A stretch of DNA of 38,304 bases from Zopfochytrium polystomum (GCA_025765615.1 JAIVFJ010000459.1:1-38304); one strand, 5' to 3'. Counted from the first letter of the stretch, positions 10,859 to 23,186 are shown. Notes: generated from the letters alone by a model not told the origin. A program made the numbers and translations.

Positions 10859-11391
10859 AGAGCAGATGCAGACAGGAGATGGGTTCGTGGGGCAACAAAG
10901 CACTATTCACAATCTCCTTGTTCGTCCCCCCACCCCCAACAACGACTCTACGAGGCATACAGTGAATGACATTTATTAACGAACGGGGAGGGGGAACTGT
11001 CGCGCGCGCGCGCGAGTCGAACACGCTGCAGGTAGCAGCCGCAGCTCAAATTGTTGGTACAGAGTTGCAAAACAAACGAACACCAAAAGGGACAGAAAAA
11101 AAAAAAAAATTTAGAAAAATGGGAAACAAGGAAACGAAAAACACCAGAAGCCGGAGGAGATGATGGAGGAAGTAGAAGCAGGAGGAGAAGTGAGTCGTGT
11201 TACATTAGAACCCCCTGGCGACAGCAGGCCATTGGGGGTGGGAGGGAAAACAAACGAACGAAGAGTGGTGGTTCCGACAAAGAGTGCGGTCACAATCACC
11301 AAACAAAAAGAATGAAGAAGGTTCGCCCCTCTCGTGCAAAAAGCGGCTCAAACAACGAGGGCGTTCCAACCAGAGTGTTGGCATCCTACTT
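10558..11391. other. 5' flank of BTB gene and 3' flank of SWI3 gene
   Basis: No gene supported. It contains a poly-T run at about 10566-10582 right before the BTB start codon, a long GA microsatellite, a short (CG) run near 11000 and a poly-A run near 11095. Long open frames across the microsatellite are repetitive translations (RERERE/SLSLSL). Confidence 0.5.
10771..10860. repeat. (GA)n microsatellite
   Basis: About 80-90 bp of nearly pure GA, with GGGA interruptions at the right end. It lies about 210 bp upstream of the BTB gene start and is CT-rich in the sense of that gene. Confidence 0.95.
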
Positions 11392-13903
11392 TCAAACGAC
11401 GTCAATGTCATCTCCGCCCATGTCTTCGTCGTCGTCTCCATACCCATCATTCGTTTCGTCGTCGTCCACGTCGCTCCCGACGCCACCGCGGTCGTCGTCC
11501 CCGTCGCCGCCAACACCTCCACCACCACTGCCGCCGCCGCCTCCGTCACCTCCCGCTGCGCGGATCTCCCGCCTCCACGCATCGACTTCTCGGTGAAACT
11601 CTTCGCGCTCCCGTCGCAGTAACATCACGTCCACCACCAGCTCGCGCCGACCCGTCTCCAGCGCCGACCGCGCCGTCTCGTTGGCGAGCTCCGCGTGCGC
11701 GAGCGCCCGCAGCGAGACCGCCGCCCGCTCCGCCTGCAGCTGCGCGTAACGCAGGAGGCGTCGTGCCGCTGCTACTGACGCTGCTGCCGCCGCGGCCTCG
11801 CCCTCGGCCGTGACGGCCGTGCCCGCCGCCCCTGTCGTGGGTTTCTCTGCGCTCGGCTTGGCGGTGCTGCTCGTCCCCGGAAGCGCAGGCTTTTTGAACA
11901 TCAACCCGTCGCCCGCCCTGTTGCCGACCTGCGGCTGCGCGGTGCGCTGCGCCTGCGCCCGCGTCGCCGCCTCCGCCGCCGCTCGCGCCACGTCGGCTCG
12001 CACCCACTTTGCCATTCGCGACAGTACCGCCACGAGCGGGTCTGCAGCCTCCGCCGCTCGCCGCACGGCGGTCTCTTCCACATTTGCTGCAGCCGCGTCC
12101 TCGTCGTTCTCGATTTTGTTGCCGCGCCTTCCGGCAACGGCCTCGACCACTGCGTCTTCTATCGGCAGTGCTAGAAACCGGTGCACACACTCCTCCTTGG
12201 TGCGCAAGAACCCGCCTACGGCCAGGTGTCCCATCACACGGCCCCAGTCGTCGTCAAACAGCTCAATCGCTTCCAGGAGGAGCAGGGTCTCGGCGTCGCT
12301 CCACGGCACAGACCGACCCAGCCGCCATTGTTGGTCCCAGTCCTCGTCCGCATCCGTCGCGTCCCCGCTGCTATCGGCGGAAGCACCCGAGCCCGCATCA
12401 CCACGAACAGAGGGGGTCTTTGCTCTGGTCGATGCCAAGGCGGACACCGACACCCGAACGCTCTTGCGAAGCGGTGACGCCTCGTCTCCGTCTTCCACAG
12501 ATCGTTCCCTCTTCCTCGCTCGAGCGGCTGCTGATAAGGATGAACCGGACGGCGAAGCTGAAAGCTTTTTTCGTCTTGCTGCTGCTTCCTTGTGGACTTT
12601 CCACTCGTCCGTCTCGATGCGAACAAAGTCCGTCGAGAAGAACGCAGTAGGAAACCGCCCCTCGGCGAAGCAAACCCGGCAAATGTTTTGAAAGGACGTC
12701 GAGCTTGTTGTTTGATTCGGTTTTGAAACGGGGAAGAGACTGTGATAGTAGTGGGAGCCGCAGTCGCTGGCGCACGTGCCGCATAATACAGGTTTCGTGA
12801 ACTTTGGACGTGTGGGTTTCGAAGTAGAAACTGCGGGTACGGAAGGTGCCAAGTGAGCGCTGCTTTGTTGTTGTGTGGCAGTCGGTGTTGCGTCGGCGGT
12901 CGGTAACGGAAGGCGTTCGCCTTTAACCTTGATTGGTGAGTCTTCTGAAGTTGGTTCCGTGAGGGAAGGGGGTGGATCCATCGCCTTTCGTTTTGGTTCC
13001 GGCGGCGGTGCTACCGTCCGAATACGATAGTGCCCAGGTAATGCTGGACCAACGAGATTAGGTCTATGGTCTGGTTCAATCTGTGCAAGCAAGTTAAACG
13101 AACGCTCGAGAAAACTTCACTCTTCGAAGAAAATGATTTCTTTTGTTGCACACCTGGTAGTTGATGAGGCCCCATTTTTCCAGGAAAGCGTGAACGCGGA
13201 TCATGGCACAAACATCACCTGCCAGGTTTCTCCGACTCGCCGTGACAGTCAAGTACTCCGTAGGATTGAGGCGATATGTGTTGACCATAAAATCGCGGTA
13301 CTGCTTGTATATCTGGGGTGTTTTTGTGGGGTTCTTCCCGCTGAAAAACTCTGGCAAAGAGCGCATTTCCGTCTCGGCAATACCATTAAGGTCGAACCAG
13401 AACGAATAAGAGGGGACAACGATTTCATGCGCTTGGCTTGCAAGCATCCGTTTTGCACGGGACCGGTCGCGCTCGAAGAGCTGCTGAGGTGTTGGCAGCA
13501 GACTCAAATCGGGTTCACGCAAGGAAGCATCCAAGTGAAGCTCGTCCTCGGCGGTTCCGTCCTTCGGTACTGGGCTGGCTGCAGAGGGAACCTCTTGATC
13601 CCCTGAAATCGATTTAAAGTTATTGGAGCAGCGACGAAAAACCGTGTACGCACCATTCGCTCTTGCATTGTCAACTTCCATCTGCTCTGTTCTTTCTTGG
13701 GCTCTGGTCGTCGAACCCGAATCAGAAGGAATTGGTGCGGACTTGGGCTTTATTGCGGCAGAGAATTTCTCCGGTGGGGTATCTTGATGGCTTGGAGAGG
13801 CTGTGTGGTCATCGGGTCCTTGTGGGTGGCTCCCACCGTTCCCATTCATTCCGCTTGTTCGAGAATAATGGCCGTGGCCATTTTCAGTCAGGTGTGCTGT
13901 CAT
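11392..13903 (-). CDS. SWI3/RSC8-type SWI/SNF chromatin remodelling subunit
   Basis: Scaffold subunit of SWI/SNF-family nucleosome remodelling complexes, acting in the nucleus. Three exons: 13903-13654, 13602-13154 and 13080-11392, giving 795 residues. The start at 13903 is the first ATG of the frame. A SWIRM domain spans about residues 134-250 ([30 protein letters not shown] | [18 protein letters not shown]), its end restored exactly by the 73-nt intron. A ZZ-like zinc module follows at about 330-390 ([29 protein letters not shown]). A SANT domain lies at about 490-545 ([37 protein letters not shown]). Next come a SWIRM-associated Ala-rich segment, a coiled coil (about 690-770) and a Gly/Asp-rich acidic tail. 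The 51-nt first intron (13653-13603) is a multiple of three and has no stop, so its retention would add 17 residues. Confidence 0.93.
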
Positions 13904-15255
13904 GCGAAAACAGCCGCGGCTCTTGACTAATCCTCGATAGTGGCTGGATTCCGGACCTGGGAGGTGTTCGTTTTTATTGAAGAATAATGAGAGGAGTGAG
14001 TCTCAGCAAGACTGCCAAATTGTGTCGGGAACTCTCTAGAGTCGCTGTCACGCAAAATGTGCGTTTATGCATATACTTCCAGCGCAGCTCTCCACCAAAA
14101 TTTGGAAGACTTTCGCGCGATCGTTTCCCTTTTCTGTGCCCATCTGACGATGGGTCTTCGCATCCTTTTTTTTTTGTTGTTTGTCCTAGAATTTCGATCG
14201 CCCACAAATCCACGAGCAGCATTGCCACAGGCGGGAGGCGTCATCGCCGCGGTGCAGCAGGGTCGGGATACTGGTGAGTGGGGCAGAGATAGCTTCTCGA
14301 TTGCCGGATCGTACCCTGGAGGCAGTTGGAAGCGAACCAGAGGGAGATCGCCCTGGGGCAGGTGTAGGAAGGGCGAAGATGTCCGATTCTCACGGCCCAG
14401 CACCTCCCCCCACCGGGGGCGGAAGGCTCCGCCTGGCAAGCAGTTTTCTCTCCACCGCCACTCTTTCAGTCAAAAACCCGCGCGCCGCTACCAACCTCAG
14501 TCCAGTCCTCCGACGCCACTCGCTGCCCCTCCGACGCGCACTACCTCACCTAATACTCGGTCGCTTCCCTGATCGGGCTCTCCACTTCCTTCGGCACGAG
14601 GCCCCGTTCGTTTGGTCGTTCCTTCTTGTTTGCCTGTTTGGCCTCGTTTTGGGGGCAGCAGACAGACTGACCCCTTGAGTTGATTGATGGACGAAGGGGA
14701 TTGGCGGAAAAGGGGGGGGGATTATCCAGCGTGACAAGTCCGGTCCAGAAAATAAAAAAAGACAAACAGAAATTTTTGTTCCTTGTCCGACGGACCAAGT
14801 GAATGCCCAGCGTCGCACGACGCAAGGAATGGGCCAGGTTCGCCCAAGTCTTGCCAGGGGGTTTGCACTTGCGCGCTTCTTTCCGAAATTCTTTCCTCAA
14901 GATCGCTTGCGGACTTCAGCGACCTCCAAATAACCTATTCCTATGACACAAGCTACCTGCGTTGTGCTTGACTCATTACGTTCAAACTTAGGCTCCACTT
15001 TGACTGATCATGGTTCCGAAAGACTGCCAGCTAATTTGCGGCCAGACCGCCACACTATTTATTAAAGTCTTTGGTTTCTATTGTTTCAACCCCATATTTC
15101 GAGCGATATCAAGTCCATTTTGCTGAAATTATAGTGCATCATACCTGTTTTCGACGACTTTATTAGTGTCCTCGGTTGGCGCACTCGTTTGCGCTTGTTC
15201 CCATGCACTTTCGTTTGTGCACTCCGTCACTCTAGCACACACACACACACACACA

Positions 15256-15309
<54 letters not shown>

Positions 15310-15921
15310 ATCCCCAGGCACTGTGAACTCTTGGGTATTCTTCGGAGTTTATTTAAGAGCCACTCTCATGCTTATTCGATGATTTGCTCCGTTACGAAGC
15401 CAGCACGAGGAGAGCGTTCGCAAAGGAAAAAAAGAGAAAAAAAATAAAAGAAAGAAGGAAAAAGAGGAAATAGGAACGAAGAAGACAGCGACAAAATTTC
15501 TAAGCCCACTATTTTCTGCTGGGTTGTTGAAAAGAGCTCATTGAAAAGGAAAATTTTCAATGCCGACGGCTGAGCCAGAGCGTGCTGACAGGAGAGCAGA
15601 TGACCCACCAGCAGACAGACCTTCTAGACAGACATCGTGTGGACAAAGAAAAAACAGGGACATAAGGAAAAAGACACTCCGTTATTGTTGTTGACCCTTT
15701 TGGTCGCCCCTTCCCTCGATCGAGATCACAGATCACCCAAACCCCTTCCCGCCCAGAGCCGGGCAGCGACAGCAACGGAGTGGGCCCCTCGCCCGACCAC
15801 CCTCTTCCCCCCTTTCTTGAACGCTTCCACACTCCTCCCCGTTGCCCCCCACCACCACTTTGCCATCGCCATCTCATTGCAATCGCATCATCCATCATCA
15901 TCATCATCATCATCATCGTTC
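13904..15921. other. Divergent intergenic region between SWI3 and RhoGAP genes
   Basis: About 2 kb that must hold both promoters. Open stretches at 14057-14572 (+), 14274-14678 (+) and 14065-14439 (-) have no domain and overlap, so none is called. One of them starts with a hydrophobic run at 14150 (MGLRILFFLLFVLEF) that could be a signal peptide, but no convincing continuation was found. Dinucleotide repeats lie at 15236-15307. A (TCA)n run at about 15890-15917 ends just before the RhoGAP start codon. Confidence 0.4.
15236..15307. repeat. Compound (CA)n-(CT)n microsatellite
   Basis: About 22 bp of CA followed by about 49 bp of CT, some 620 bp upstream of the RhoGAP gene and CT-rich in its sense strand. 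Confidence 0.95.
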
Positions 15922-18900
15922 ATGGCCACCGCCTCGCTGACCGCCGTCGGCCGAGCCCTCAGCAGCGGCTCCCCCTCACAACCATCGTCTGCCCCTCCCA
16001 CCCAACTGTCCACCTCATTCCGTCCACACCCCCAGCAACAAAACTTGTACCAGCAACAACAGCAGCAGCAGCAGCCGCAGTTGGTCGCACCACTTCGGTC
16101 GGCATCCAGAAATCCCGCATCGGCGAACGCCTACTTCGAAATCAGCGATCCGCAGACGGGACGGCCCTTTTACGCCAACATCGTCACCGGCGAGTGCTCG
16201 TGGGATCGTCCTGCAAACGCCGTGATGTGAGAGGCCCAAACATCACCCCCCTTTCACCCCTGGTGTGAATGCTGATGAAGCGCGGCGTTGGTACGCCTTC
16301 GTGGGGCCCCCTCCGTCGTCGCGATCTCGCTCCAGGTTGTCTCGCTGCGCAACTCATCTTTCCCCCTTTTTTCTTCTTTCTTTTGTGGTGGTGTGTAGTC
16401 ACCCAAAAGATCCATCAGGGGACGAATGGTGGGAGCTTTTCGATGACAGCCACAAGCTGGTAAGATATCACCGCCCGCTATTGCTTTCGGGTGAATTCGT
16501 TGCTGATCTGGATCGCGACCCCCCCCAAACAGCCGTACTACTACAATGCTAAGACGGCGCAAACCCAATGGACAAAGCCGGACGCCGCGTTCGTGATACC
16601 AGTTGAGCGACCAACCTTTGTTTTCCTCTTACTCTTCTCACTAACTCAATCCACTTGCTCCCAAAGTTGAGCGCAATACAGGTAACAACGCGGGCAAAAG
16701 CCCTTTCCCCTATCATACGCTTTGCCAACCAAAACCGCCCCACATCCACAGAACTCGGCAATCGGACGACGCGTGACTTCCGCAATGGCGAAACGGCCCG
16801 TACAAAGCAAACAAAGCCCTGGTCCATCGCCCTCCCCTTCCTCCCCTTACACATACGCCTCCACTCCGACAATCCCCCGCCAGTACCAGCCGTCTCCGCA
16901 GCAATCATCGCCCAGCTTGTCCTACCAACCGCCGATGACTCCGGCGTCTGTCGGCGGATCAACGCTGCCGAGGATGCGCTCGTCAGAGTACTCGTCTGGA
17001 GGCAGGTCCATGTCGCATGATGCGGGTCGACGGCGGCCGAATTTGAACGAGAAGTACAGTGGCGCCGGTGGGTGTTTTCGACTTTTGCGTCAGTGTGCTG
17101 TCCTTCATGGACAAAGGCGGGGAGTCAAAACTGGATACGCGTTTTGCAGCGGCAATTCAGTCAGCTCACTCGGAAATTCTCAGACTCTCCCGAGGCCATG
17201 AGCCCCCTTCGTTCGCTTACTGTTAAAGCGCCACCTCCAAAACCGTCAAATCCTGCGCTCGAGTCTTTGCCAAAGATCAGGCCAGAGTAAGAATTCGTGC
17301 TTTTCCCCAAGAACCGCGAGCCAGCTGCTGAGGTTTCATCCTGATTTAGACGACTGCTCCCGGACGATCTCAAGCGGCACATTGCACTTTTCCAAATCGA
17401 CGGCTTTGCAAAAAGTACTTTGCCGAGCGGCGCAGCGGCATTTTCCGACGCGTGGTACCCGTCGAGTCTCTCCTGGTGTACTCAAAGGTTTGTATTTTCT
17501 TGAGCAAAAATTTCCACCCCGCGCTCGCAAGCGCAGCCCGAAAGTGTGCACTGACTCCAATTTGCACAACCAGGATTCCATCCGACAGCCGCTCATGAAC
17601 CTTCCACGCGCGCACCATAAAGAAGCCCTGCGCTGCTTTAAAATCGTCTGCAAGATCATTGGCGACACGTCCCGCGGTCCTCCGTTCTCTGGATCCGTCA
17701 AGGACACGCAGCAGCTGCTGGAGATTGGGATCAGCGAGGGCACACTGCGGGACGAGATTTACGTGCAGGTGTGCAAGCAGGTCACAAAGAACCCAAACTC
17801 GTGAGTGATGCATAAATCAACAACCCTCTTCTCGAGAGGTTTTGGCTTGTATTGTCGGCACCACCCACTTACCGTCCCCTCCTCAACGCCTTTCCTTACC
17901 CCTCCCATAATCAGCGAGGCCACCTATCGCGGCTGGATCCTCCTCTCGGTCCTGACGACGGCCTTCCCCCCCTCCAAAAACCTCGAAGCCTACCTCCGCT
18001 CCTTCATGATGCAGCACTTTGACGGCGTCCCAACAGCCTGGGCCGCCGAGAACCCGCAGCTCTTCCAGTGGTGCTACGGCGAGGAAGGCCTCCGCGTCGG
18101 CGCCGTTGCCTGCCACGCGCATCGGTCGCTGTTGCGCGTGTCCCGCGTCGGGGCGAGGGGACGGGGGCTTACGATCGCGGAGGTTGAGAGGGCGCAGGTT
18201 AGCATGTGTTTAGGGCTTTTGTATGCGCTGCAAGGCAGCCCTCCCTCCTCCCCTCCTGTTTTGGCCGTTTCTGAACAAAGCGCTGTTTCTTTCTCAGGAG
18301 GCGCCGTTCCATCCGATCCTCTTTGGCGAAACGCTTGAGGAAATCATGCGTTCTCAGCGCGAGGAGGAAGAAAAGGAGTTGCGGAAGGCGGGCGGTGCGC
18401 CCGACGGCATGACGCACCTCTCGGTGCCCAAAATCCTGCTCTTCCTCACCGACGCGATTCTCAGGCTCAACGGGTGCCAGACCGAAGGGATCTTTCGCGT
18501 GCCAGGGGATATCGACATGGTCAACGGTATGGGCGGAGCAGATTTATTTTGCCAACAGTCCCGATTCTAACGAAAGAACACTTATTCGACGCCTCTTCAA
18601 CCCAGACCTCCGTGTTCGAGTCGAAAAGGGCCTATACGACCTATCCGGGATCTCTGGTGTGCTGCTATCTTTTCTCTGTCGCACGCATTCTTAGTCTAAT
18701 GACAGTGACTCTCTTTTATTTTTACTTTATTACATTCCTTTCCGTCAAATCGAACGCCTCACCCACAAGACCCCAACGTGCCGTCCTCCCTCCTCAAGCT
18801 CTGGCTCCGCGAGCTCGCGGAGCCGCTCATACCCTCGGACAAGTACGACCTTTGTGTGACGGTCGGGCACCAGCAGGAAGATCCAAGCGCCGGAGAGGCC

Positions 18901-19458
18901 GCCGTGGAGATCCTCAAGACACTGCCAGAGATCAATCGCAAGGTTGCGCTCTACGTGGTCAAGTTTTTGAAGGTGCGCCGTGGGGTGTGCCAGTAGAAGC
19001 CAAGTTTTTTTTCCTTCTGACATTTTGTTCGCCTTCTTATTTCCGCGCCTCGTCCTGCAGGTTGTTGCAGATCCAACGAATCAGAGTTACACAAAGATGA
19101 CGCCGGCAAACATTGCCATGGTGTTTGCGCCGAATTTCCTTCGGTGTCCCAGGTTTGACAGCCATTTCCTTTTCTTTTTTTTTTTTCGGGGGCCATATCC
19201 GGGGTCCCTTGTTGCGCCTTTCTTAGTTTCCTCCTCGCTTCGAACCTATACGGACAAACACCCACAGCGACGATCCGACAGTGATTTTCGAGAGCACAAA
19301 GTGAGTTGTGGCTACATCTGTGACGTAGGAGGGGATGGTGGCCCTCGCTGACTATTTGTATTATTTGTTTTAATCTTATCTTATCTCGTTTGTTTTCAAG
19401 GTACGAACAGGCGTTTCTCCGGGTCTTGATGACGCAGAGCAACCTTCAAGGGCTGTGA
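15922..19458 (+). CDS. WW-WW-MyTH4-RhoGAP protein (ARHGAP39/Vilse-like)
   Basis: Predicted GTPase-activating protein for Rho-family GTPases. Fifteen exons: 15922-16226, 16399-16459, 16533-16601, 16667-16681, 16752-17071, 17161-17286, 17350-17487, 17574-17800, 17915-18197, 18298-18526, 18606-18656, 18770-18972, 19061-19152, 19268-19300 and 19401-19458. A poly-Gln tract precedes WW1 (AYFEISDPQTGRPFY...CSWDRP, about 70-97). WW2 follows (EWWELFDDSHKL | PYYYNAKTAQTQWTKP, about 110-140), then a Ser/Pro linker. MyTH4 is at about 345-515 (RGPPFSGSVKDTQQLLEIGI; EATYRGWILLSVLTTAFPPS). RhoGAP spans about 540-736, with the Arg-finger motif EGIFRVPGD and SLLKLWLRELAEPLI. A base is missing in the A run at 17409-17414: IDGFA and KKYFAERR are in different frames. 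With one base added, the exons sum to an exact 736-residue frame. Confidence 0.88.
16601..16673 (+). repeat. Intron bounded by a 9-bp direct repeat (AGTTGAGCG)
   Basis: The 65-nt intron 16602-16666 of the RhoGAP gene has AGTTGAGCG at its 5' boundary (16601-16609) and again at its 3' boundary (16665-16673). The splice sites (CCA|GTTGAG and AAAG|TTGAG) fall inside the two copies. The following exon is only 15 nt. Confidence 0.8.
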
Positions 19459-20574
19459 AGCGGGGCCGGCGAACACACAGATAAGATTTCTGCTGGGCTC
19501 GCAACCACACTTTCCCGTTTCGGTCCGCTCGTTCGTCAGTCTCTCTCTCACACACACACTCTGTCTGTCTCCTTCCACGACTACCCTCCTCCCCTCTTAA
19601 AGTTTTCTTTTTCCGCTCCTTATCTCTTTCTTTCTCATCTCACTCAACCTCCTCTTCTCTCCTTTCGTCACGGATGTAATTTTCTCTATATCAGCGGTCT
19701 CGCTGTCCATTGGATTTTTTCTTTGTCTCTTCTCTTCTCTCTCTCTTTCTATCTTTCTCTTTCTCTCTTTCTCTCTCTTCCTCGCTCTCCCTGCAGTTTG
19801 GGCGATTAGTTTTCTGTTGGACGCGAAAAAAAAAAAAAAGGAAAACAAAGAAAGGCTAGGATATCGGGCCGTCATCCCAACGAGCCGCATAGTAAAAAAA
19901 TATCAAATTATTAATACCAGTTGTGCCTCTTGCTCCTTTGTACTTATGCTCAGCTTCATACAGCTTTCGTTTCGTTTTCTTTTGTGTTTTTTTTTTTTTT
20001 TTCCTTTTCGCTGCGCGAGCTCGTCGAGTAACGTGTATATCTCATTTCATGGGCGCGGATCAAAGGGGCGATTGACGATTTCCAATTTCTTTTTTTTTTT
20101 TTCTTTTTTTTTTCTTTTGGTTGGTTCCGGGACACGTGGGGATTTTGTTTCCTTTTTGCGGGTGGAATCCAGATAAGCATGTGTTTGGTTCGTTCCTTAT
20201 CTCGGCTTCGGAAATTTCTTTTTCAGATTGGATGGGATGATAACAAAGAGGACGAACCAAATGTCGGGCTTTCGGGTACCTGGGGAACAGCCGTGTCAGC
20301 CCGGAGAAAGACAGACAGACAGAAATTGAGACAGAGAGAGAGAGAGAGAGAGATAACGCTCTTTCGCGAGAGAAGACAAATCTTGGAAGAATTGAAGTTT
20401 TGGACAAGAGAAGAAAAAAAAAAAAAAAAGAGAAGATAAAAATCCGACGAAAATCAGAGTGAAAAAAAACGAAAGCGAGCAAGTCGAGCGGCCTTCCTCC
20501 CTCTCCCACGCCTTGCGCACAGCAGCCAGCAGCCAGCAGCCAGCAGCCACTAACACCACCCACCACCGCCAACC
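19459..20574. other. Intergenic region, pyrimidine-rich then purine-rich
   Basis: The 3' flank of the RhoGAP gene is CT-rich (about 19520-19800) with several T runs. The 5' leader side of the permease gene turns purine-rich, with GA repeats (20329-20352) and A runs. Immediately before the permease start, AGCAGCC is repeated four times (20521-20548). No gene supported. Confidence 0.5.
20521..20548 (+). repeat. AGCAGCC heptamer tandem repeat in permease leader
   Basis: Four consecutive copies of the 7-mer, ending 26 bp before the permease start codon. It is probably in the transcript leader. No function is implied by sequence alone. Confidence 0.85.
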
Positions 20575-22171
20575 ATGGGCAAGGAAGACCTGGAAAAATC
20601 GGCCGCCGACGTCGCCATCGCCGCCGATGCCGCTGCAGTCAAGGACGACACCTCGTCCGCCGACTACGACAGCGTCGGCATCGAGAACCGCGGCATCGAG
20701 CCCGTGCCCGCAAGCAAGCGCGAGCCGGCCAACGCCTTTGCGAGCTTCACGCTCTGGGCGTCATCCAACATGGTCATCTCCTCCTTCTCGACAGGCACCC
20801 TCGGCGCCAGCCTGTTCTTCCTCAATTTCCGCGACGGCCTGCTCATCCTCATCTTCTTCAACCTGCTCGGCATCCTGCCCGTCGCCTTCTTTTCCACGTT
20901 CGGCCCAAAGTTTGGAATGCGGCAGATGGTCATTACGCGCTACTCTTTCGGGTACTACGGCGCGTGGCTGATTGCGCTTCTTGTGAGTAGCTTGTGGATA
21001 GAGTGACAGTGAGAGTGTGTGTGTTCGTGGCGACGGTTTTCCATGCGCAGAAGATGAATCGAACGTGTCGCTGATTATTGCATTCCCAACAAACCAGAAC
21101 ATTCTCGCATGCATCGGCTGGTCGGCGGTGAACGTTGTCGTTGGCGGCCAAGTGATCAACGCGCTGGACGGAAATATCCCCATCTGGGTCGGCATCCTCA
21201 TCATCGCCGTCCTGACCACCGCCGTCGCCATCTTTGGTTACAAATGGATCCACGCGTACGAGCGCTACGCGTACATCCCCATGACCATCATCTTCCTGAT
21301 CGTACTCGGCTACTCTGCAAAGTACTGGTACACGGACTCGAGCGTGCCATCGGACGTCGGCGGCATCCTGTCCTTTGGCGGCACCATCTACGGTTTCGCG
21401 ACCGGCTGGACCTCGTACGCGGCCGACTACAACTCGTACCAACCCGCGGACGTGTCGAGCGTCGCCATCTTCATCAACACTTTCCTCGGCGTCTTCATCC
21501 CCCTCTTCTTTGTCGAGCTCGTCGGCTTTGGCGCGGCGACCGCCGTCTACAACAACGAGGACTACGCGGCGGCGGCCGCCAACGGCGCCGGCAGCCTCGT
21601 CGGCGCTGTGCTCGACCCGCTCGGCGGCTTTGGCAAGTTCCTAATGGTCCTCCTCGCCCTCTCGATCATCGCCAACAATATCCCCAACGACTACTCGCTC
21701 GGCCTGTCCGTGCAGGTCTTTGGCAAGGCCTTTGAAAATGTCAAGCGCATCTGGTGGACGCTGCTCGGCGCCGTCGTCTACGTCGCCATCGCCATCCCGT
21801 CTATTACCAGCTTCCACACCGCGCTCGAGAACTTTCTCCTCGTCGTCGCGTACTGGCTCGCGGCGTACGCATCCATCGCGGCCGTCGAACACTTTGTATT
21901 TAGGAAGGGCCGGTTCGATAGCTACGATATGGCCGCGTGGGACACCCCCGCGCTGCTGCCGTCCGGCGTGCCCGCCGTCCTCGCGTTCCTCGTTGGCATG
22001 GTGGGCGCCGTGCTCGGCATGGCCCAGGCGTGGTACGTCGGCACGCTAGCGCTCAAGATTTCCGCGCCGTTCGGCGGCGATATCGGGTTCGAGCTGTCGG
22101 CGGGCTTTGCCGCGGTGACGTACCTCGCGGCGCGGTACGCAGAGATCACGTACTTTAATGGCAAGGTGTAA
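20575..22171 (+). CDS. NCS1-family purine/cytosine-type permease (Fcy2-like)
   Basis: Predicted plasma-membrane symporter for nucleobases such as cytosine or purines. The substrate is inferred from family resemblance and is not certain. Two exons, 20575-20982 and 21098-22171, with a 115-nt intron in phase 0, give 493 residues, normal for the family. The start ATG follows CCAACC and opens a hydrophilic N-terminus of about 60 residues rich in Ala, Asp and Lys. About twelve hydrophobic segments follow. Family-like features include the first transmembrane stretch FASFTLWASSNMVISSFSTG, then RYSFGYYGAW, the loop GGTIYGFATGWTSYAADYNS, and NNIPNDYSLGLSVQVFGKAF. The frame is clean throughout. It has no clustered catabolic gene beside it. 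Confidence 0.93.
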
Positions 22172-23186
22172 TGCGTGGATTGGGAATGTAGTGGTGGGAT
22201 GTGTGGAGTTGATGGGTGGGGTGCCGATAACTGGAAGCTTTTATTCTATGTGTGTGTCTGTTTGCGCTGGGTGTGTTGCCCCCTGTTCTTTTCCAGGGGA
22301 CCCTGTTTCGATTTTTTTTTTCCCCCCTCTTTGTAAAACCCTGCGCGCTTGATCGCAGAATCCTTCCTTCACTTTCCGTTCTCGTATTTACTTTCAAATT
22401 GATGAACGCGTCTCTCAGCCACGACCCAATTTTCTTTCAGTCGTTCTCTCTCTCCCACCACTTCTTGTTGTCGTCCTTCCCCCGCCAAGCAGCCCGCTCC
22501 CTCGGCTGCCACCTCCTCTCTTTCTCGCACCCCTCCCCCGGGCGGCCGCAGACAGGTCGGGGTGGAAGCTCTGGGGCTTGGTGCCTTCCGTGGGTTGAGG
22601 GAGGTTGCGTGCGAGGGGAGCAGACTGCACAAACGCGTGTCTATCCAAGTAGTGTTTTACCCTTTGTTTCGAACTTTCTCTCGCTCCACGCTCTACAGGC
22701 GAGCGGGGGGGATTCCCCTTCCCCTCTTGTTCCAGCGTGTTTTTTGGCCTCATTTCCCAGTGCACTTTTCCCGCTTCTTACCTCGCAAAGTCTCCATCAC
22801 CCATGCGGGCGGGGAGGATTGGGGAGTTCGTGTACTTTTTTACTTGTTGGTTTGGTTTTATTTCGCGCGGATCGTTCTATTTGCTTCCTCCGCACACGCG
22901 AAACATGAGCGGCCCTCATACCGTTTGAATTCCGAGGGGTTCCTGCTGCTGCTTGGGGGCCTTTTTTTTTTTAAGACTTTGACGGTAGGTGATCGATTGA
23001 ATGATGGACTGTGAGCAATAATGCGGCTGGAGTTCTGCGTGAGTGGGGTGGCGGGGGCGTTGGCGTGATTCAGTGCTGTGGAGACCGACCGCCAAGCGTG
23101 CTTGTCCTCACAAAGTCACGTCACAGCAATCGCTCCTCTCTCTCTGTCTCGCTCGGCCCCATCGGGGGAACAGCTCCCTCTCTCTC

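Noticed and set aside
10554..11024. Frames encoding SLSLSL/RERERE
   Set aside because: Translation of a GA/CT microsatellite.
11284..12691. Plus-strand frames of 112-293 codons across the SWI3 gene
   Set aside because: The minus strand has a clear SWIRM/ZZ/SANT gene; the plus-strand frames are GC-rich shadows.
14057..14678. Possible small gene with signal peptide (MGLRILFFLL) followed by GTGAGT
   Set aside because: No acceptor or second exon gave a sensible product, and other frames overlap; insufficient evidence.
22252..23014. Frames of 150-218 codons downstream of the permease
   Set aside because: Low-complexity Ser/Leu/Pro text, overlapping frames, no domain.
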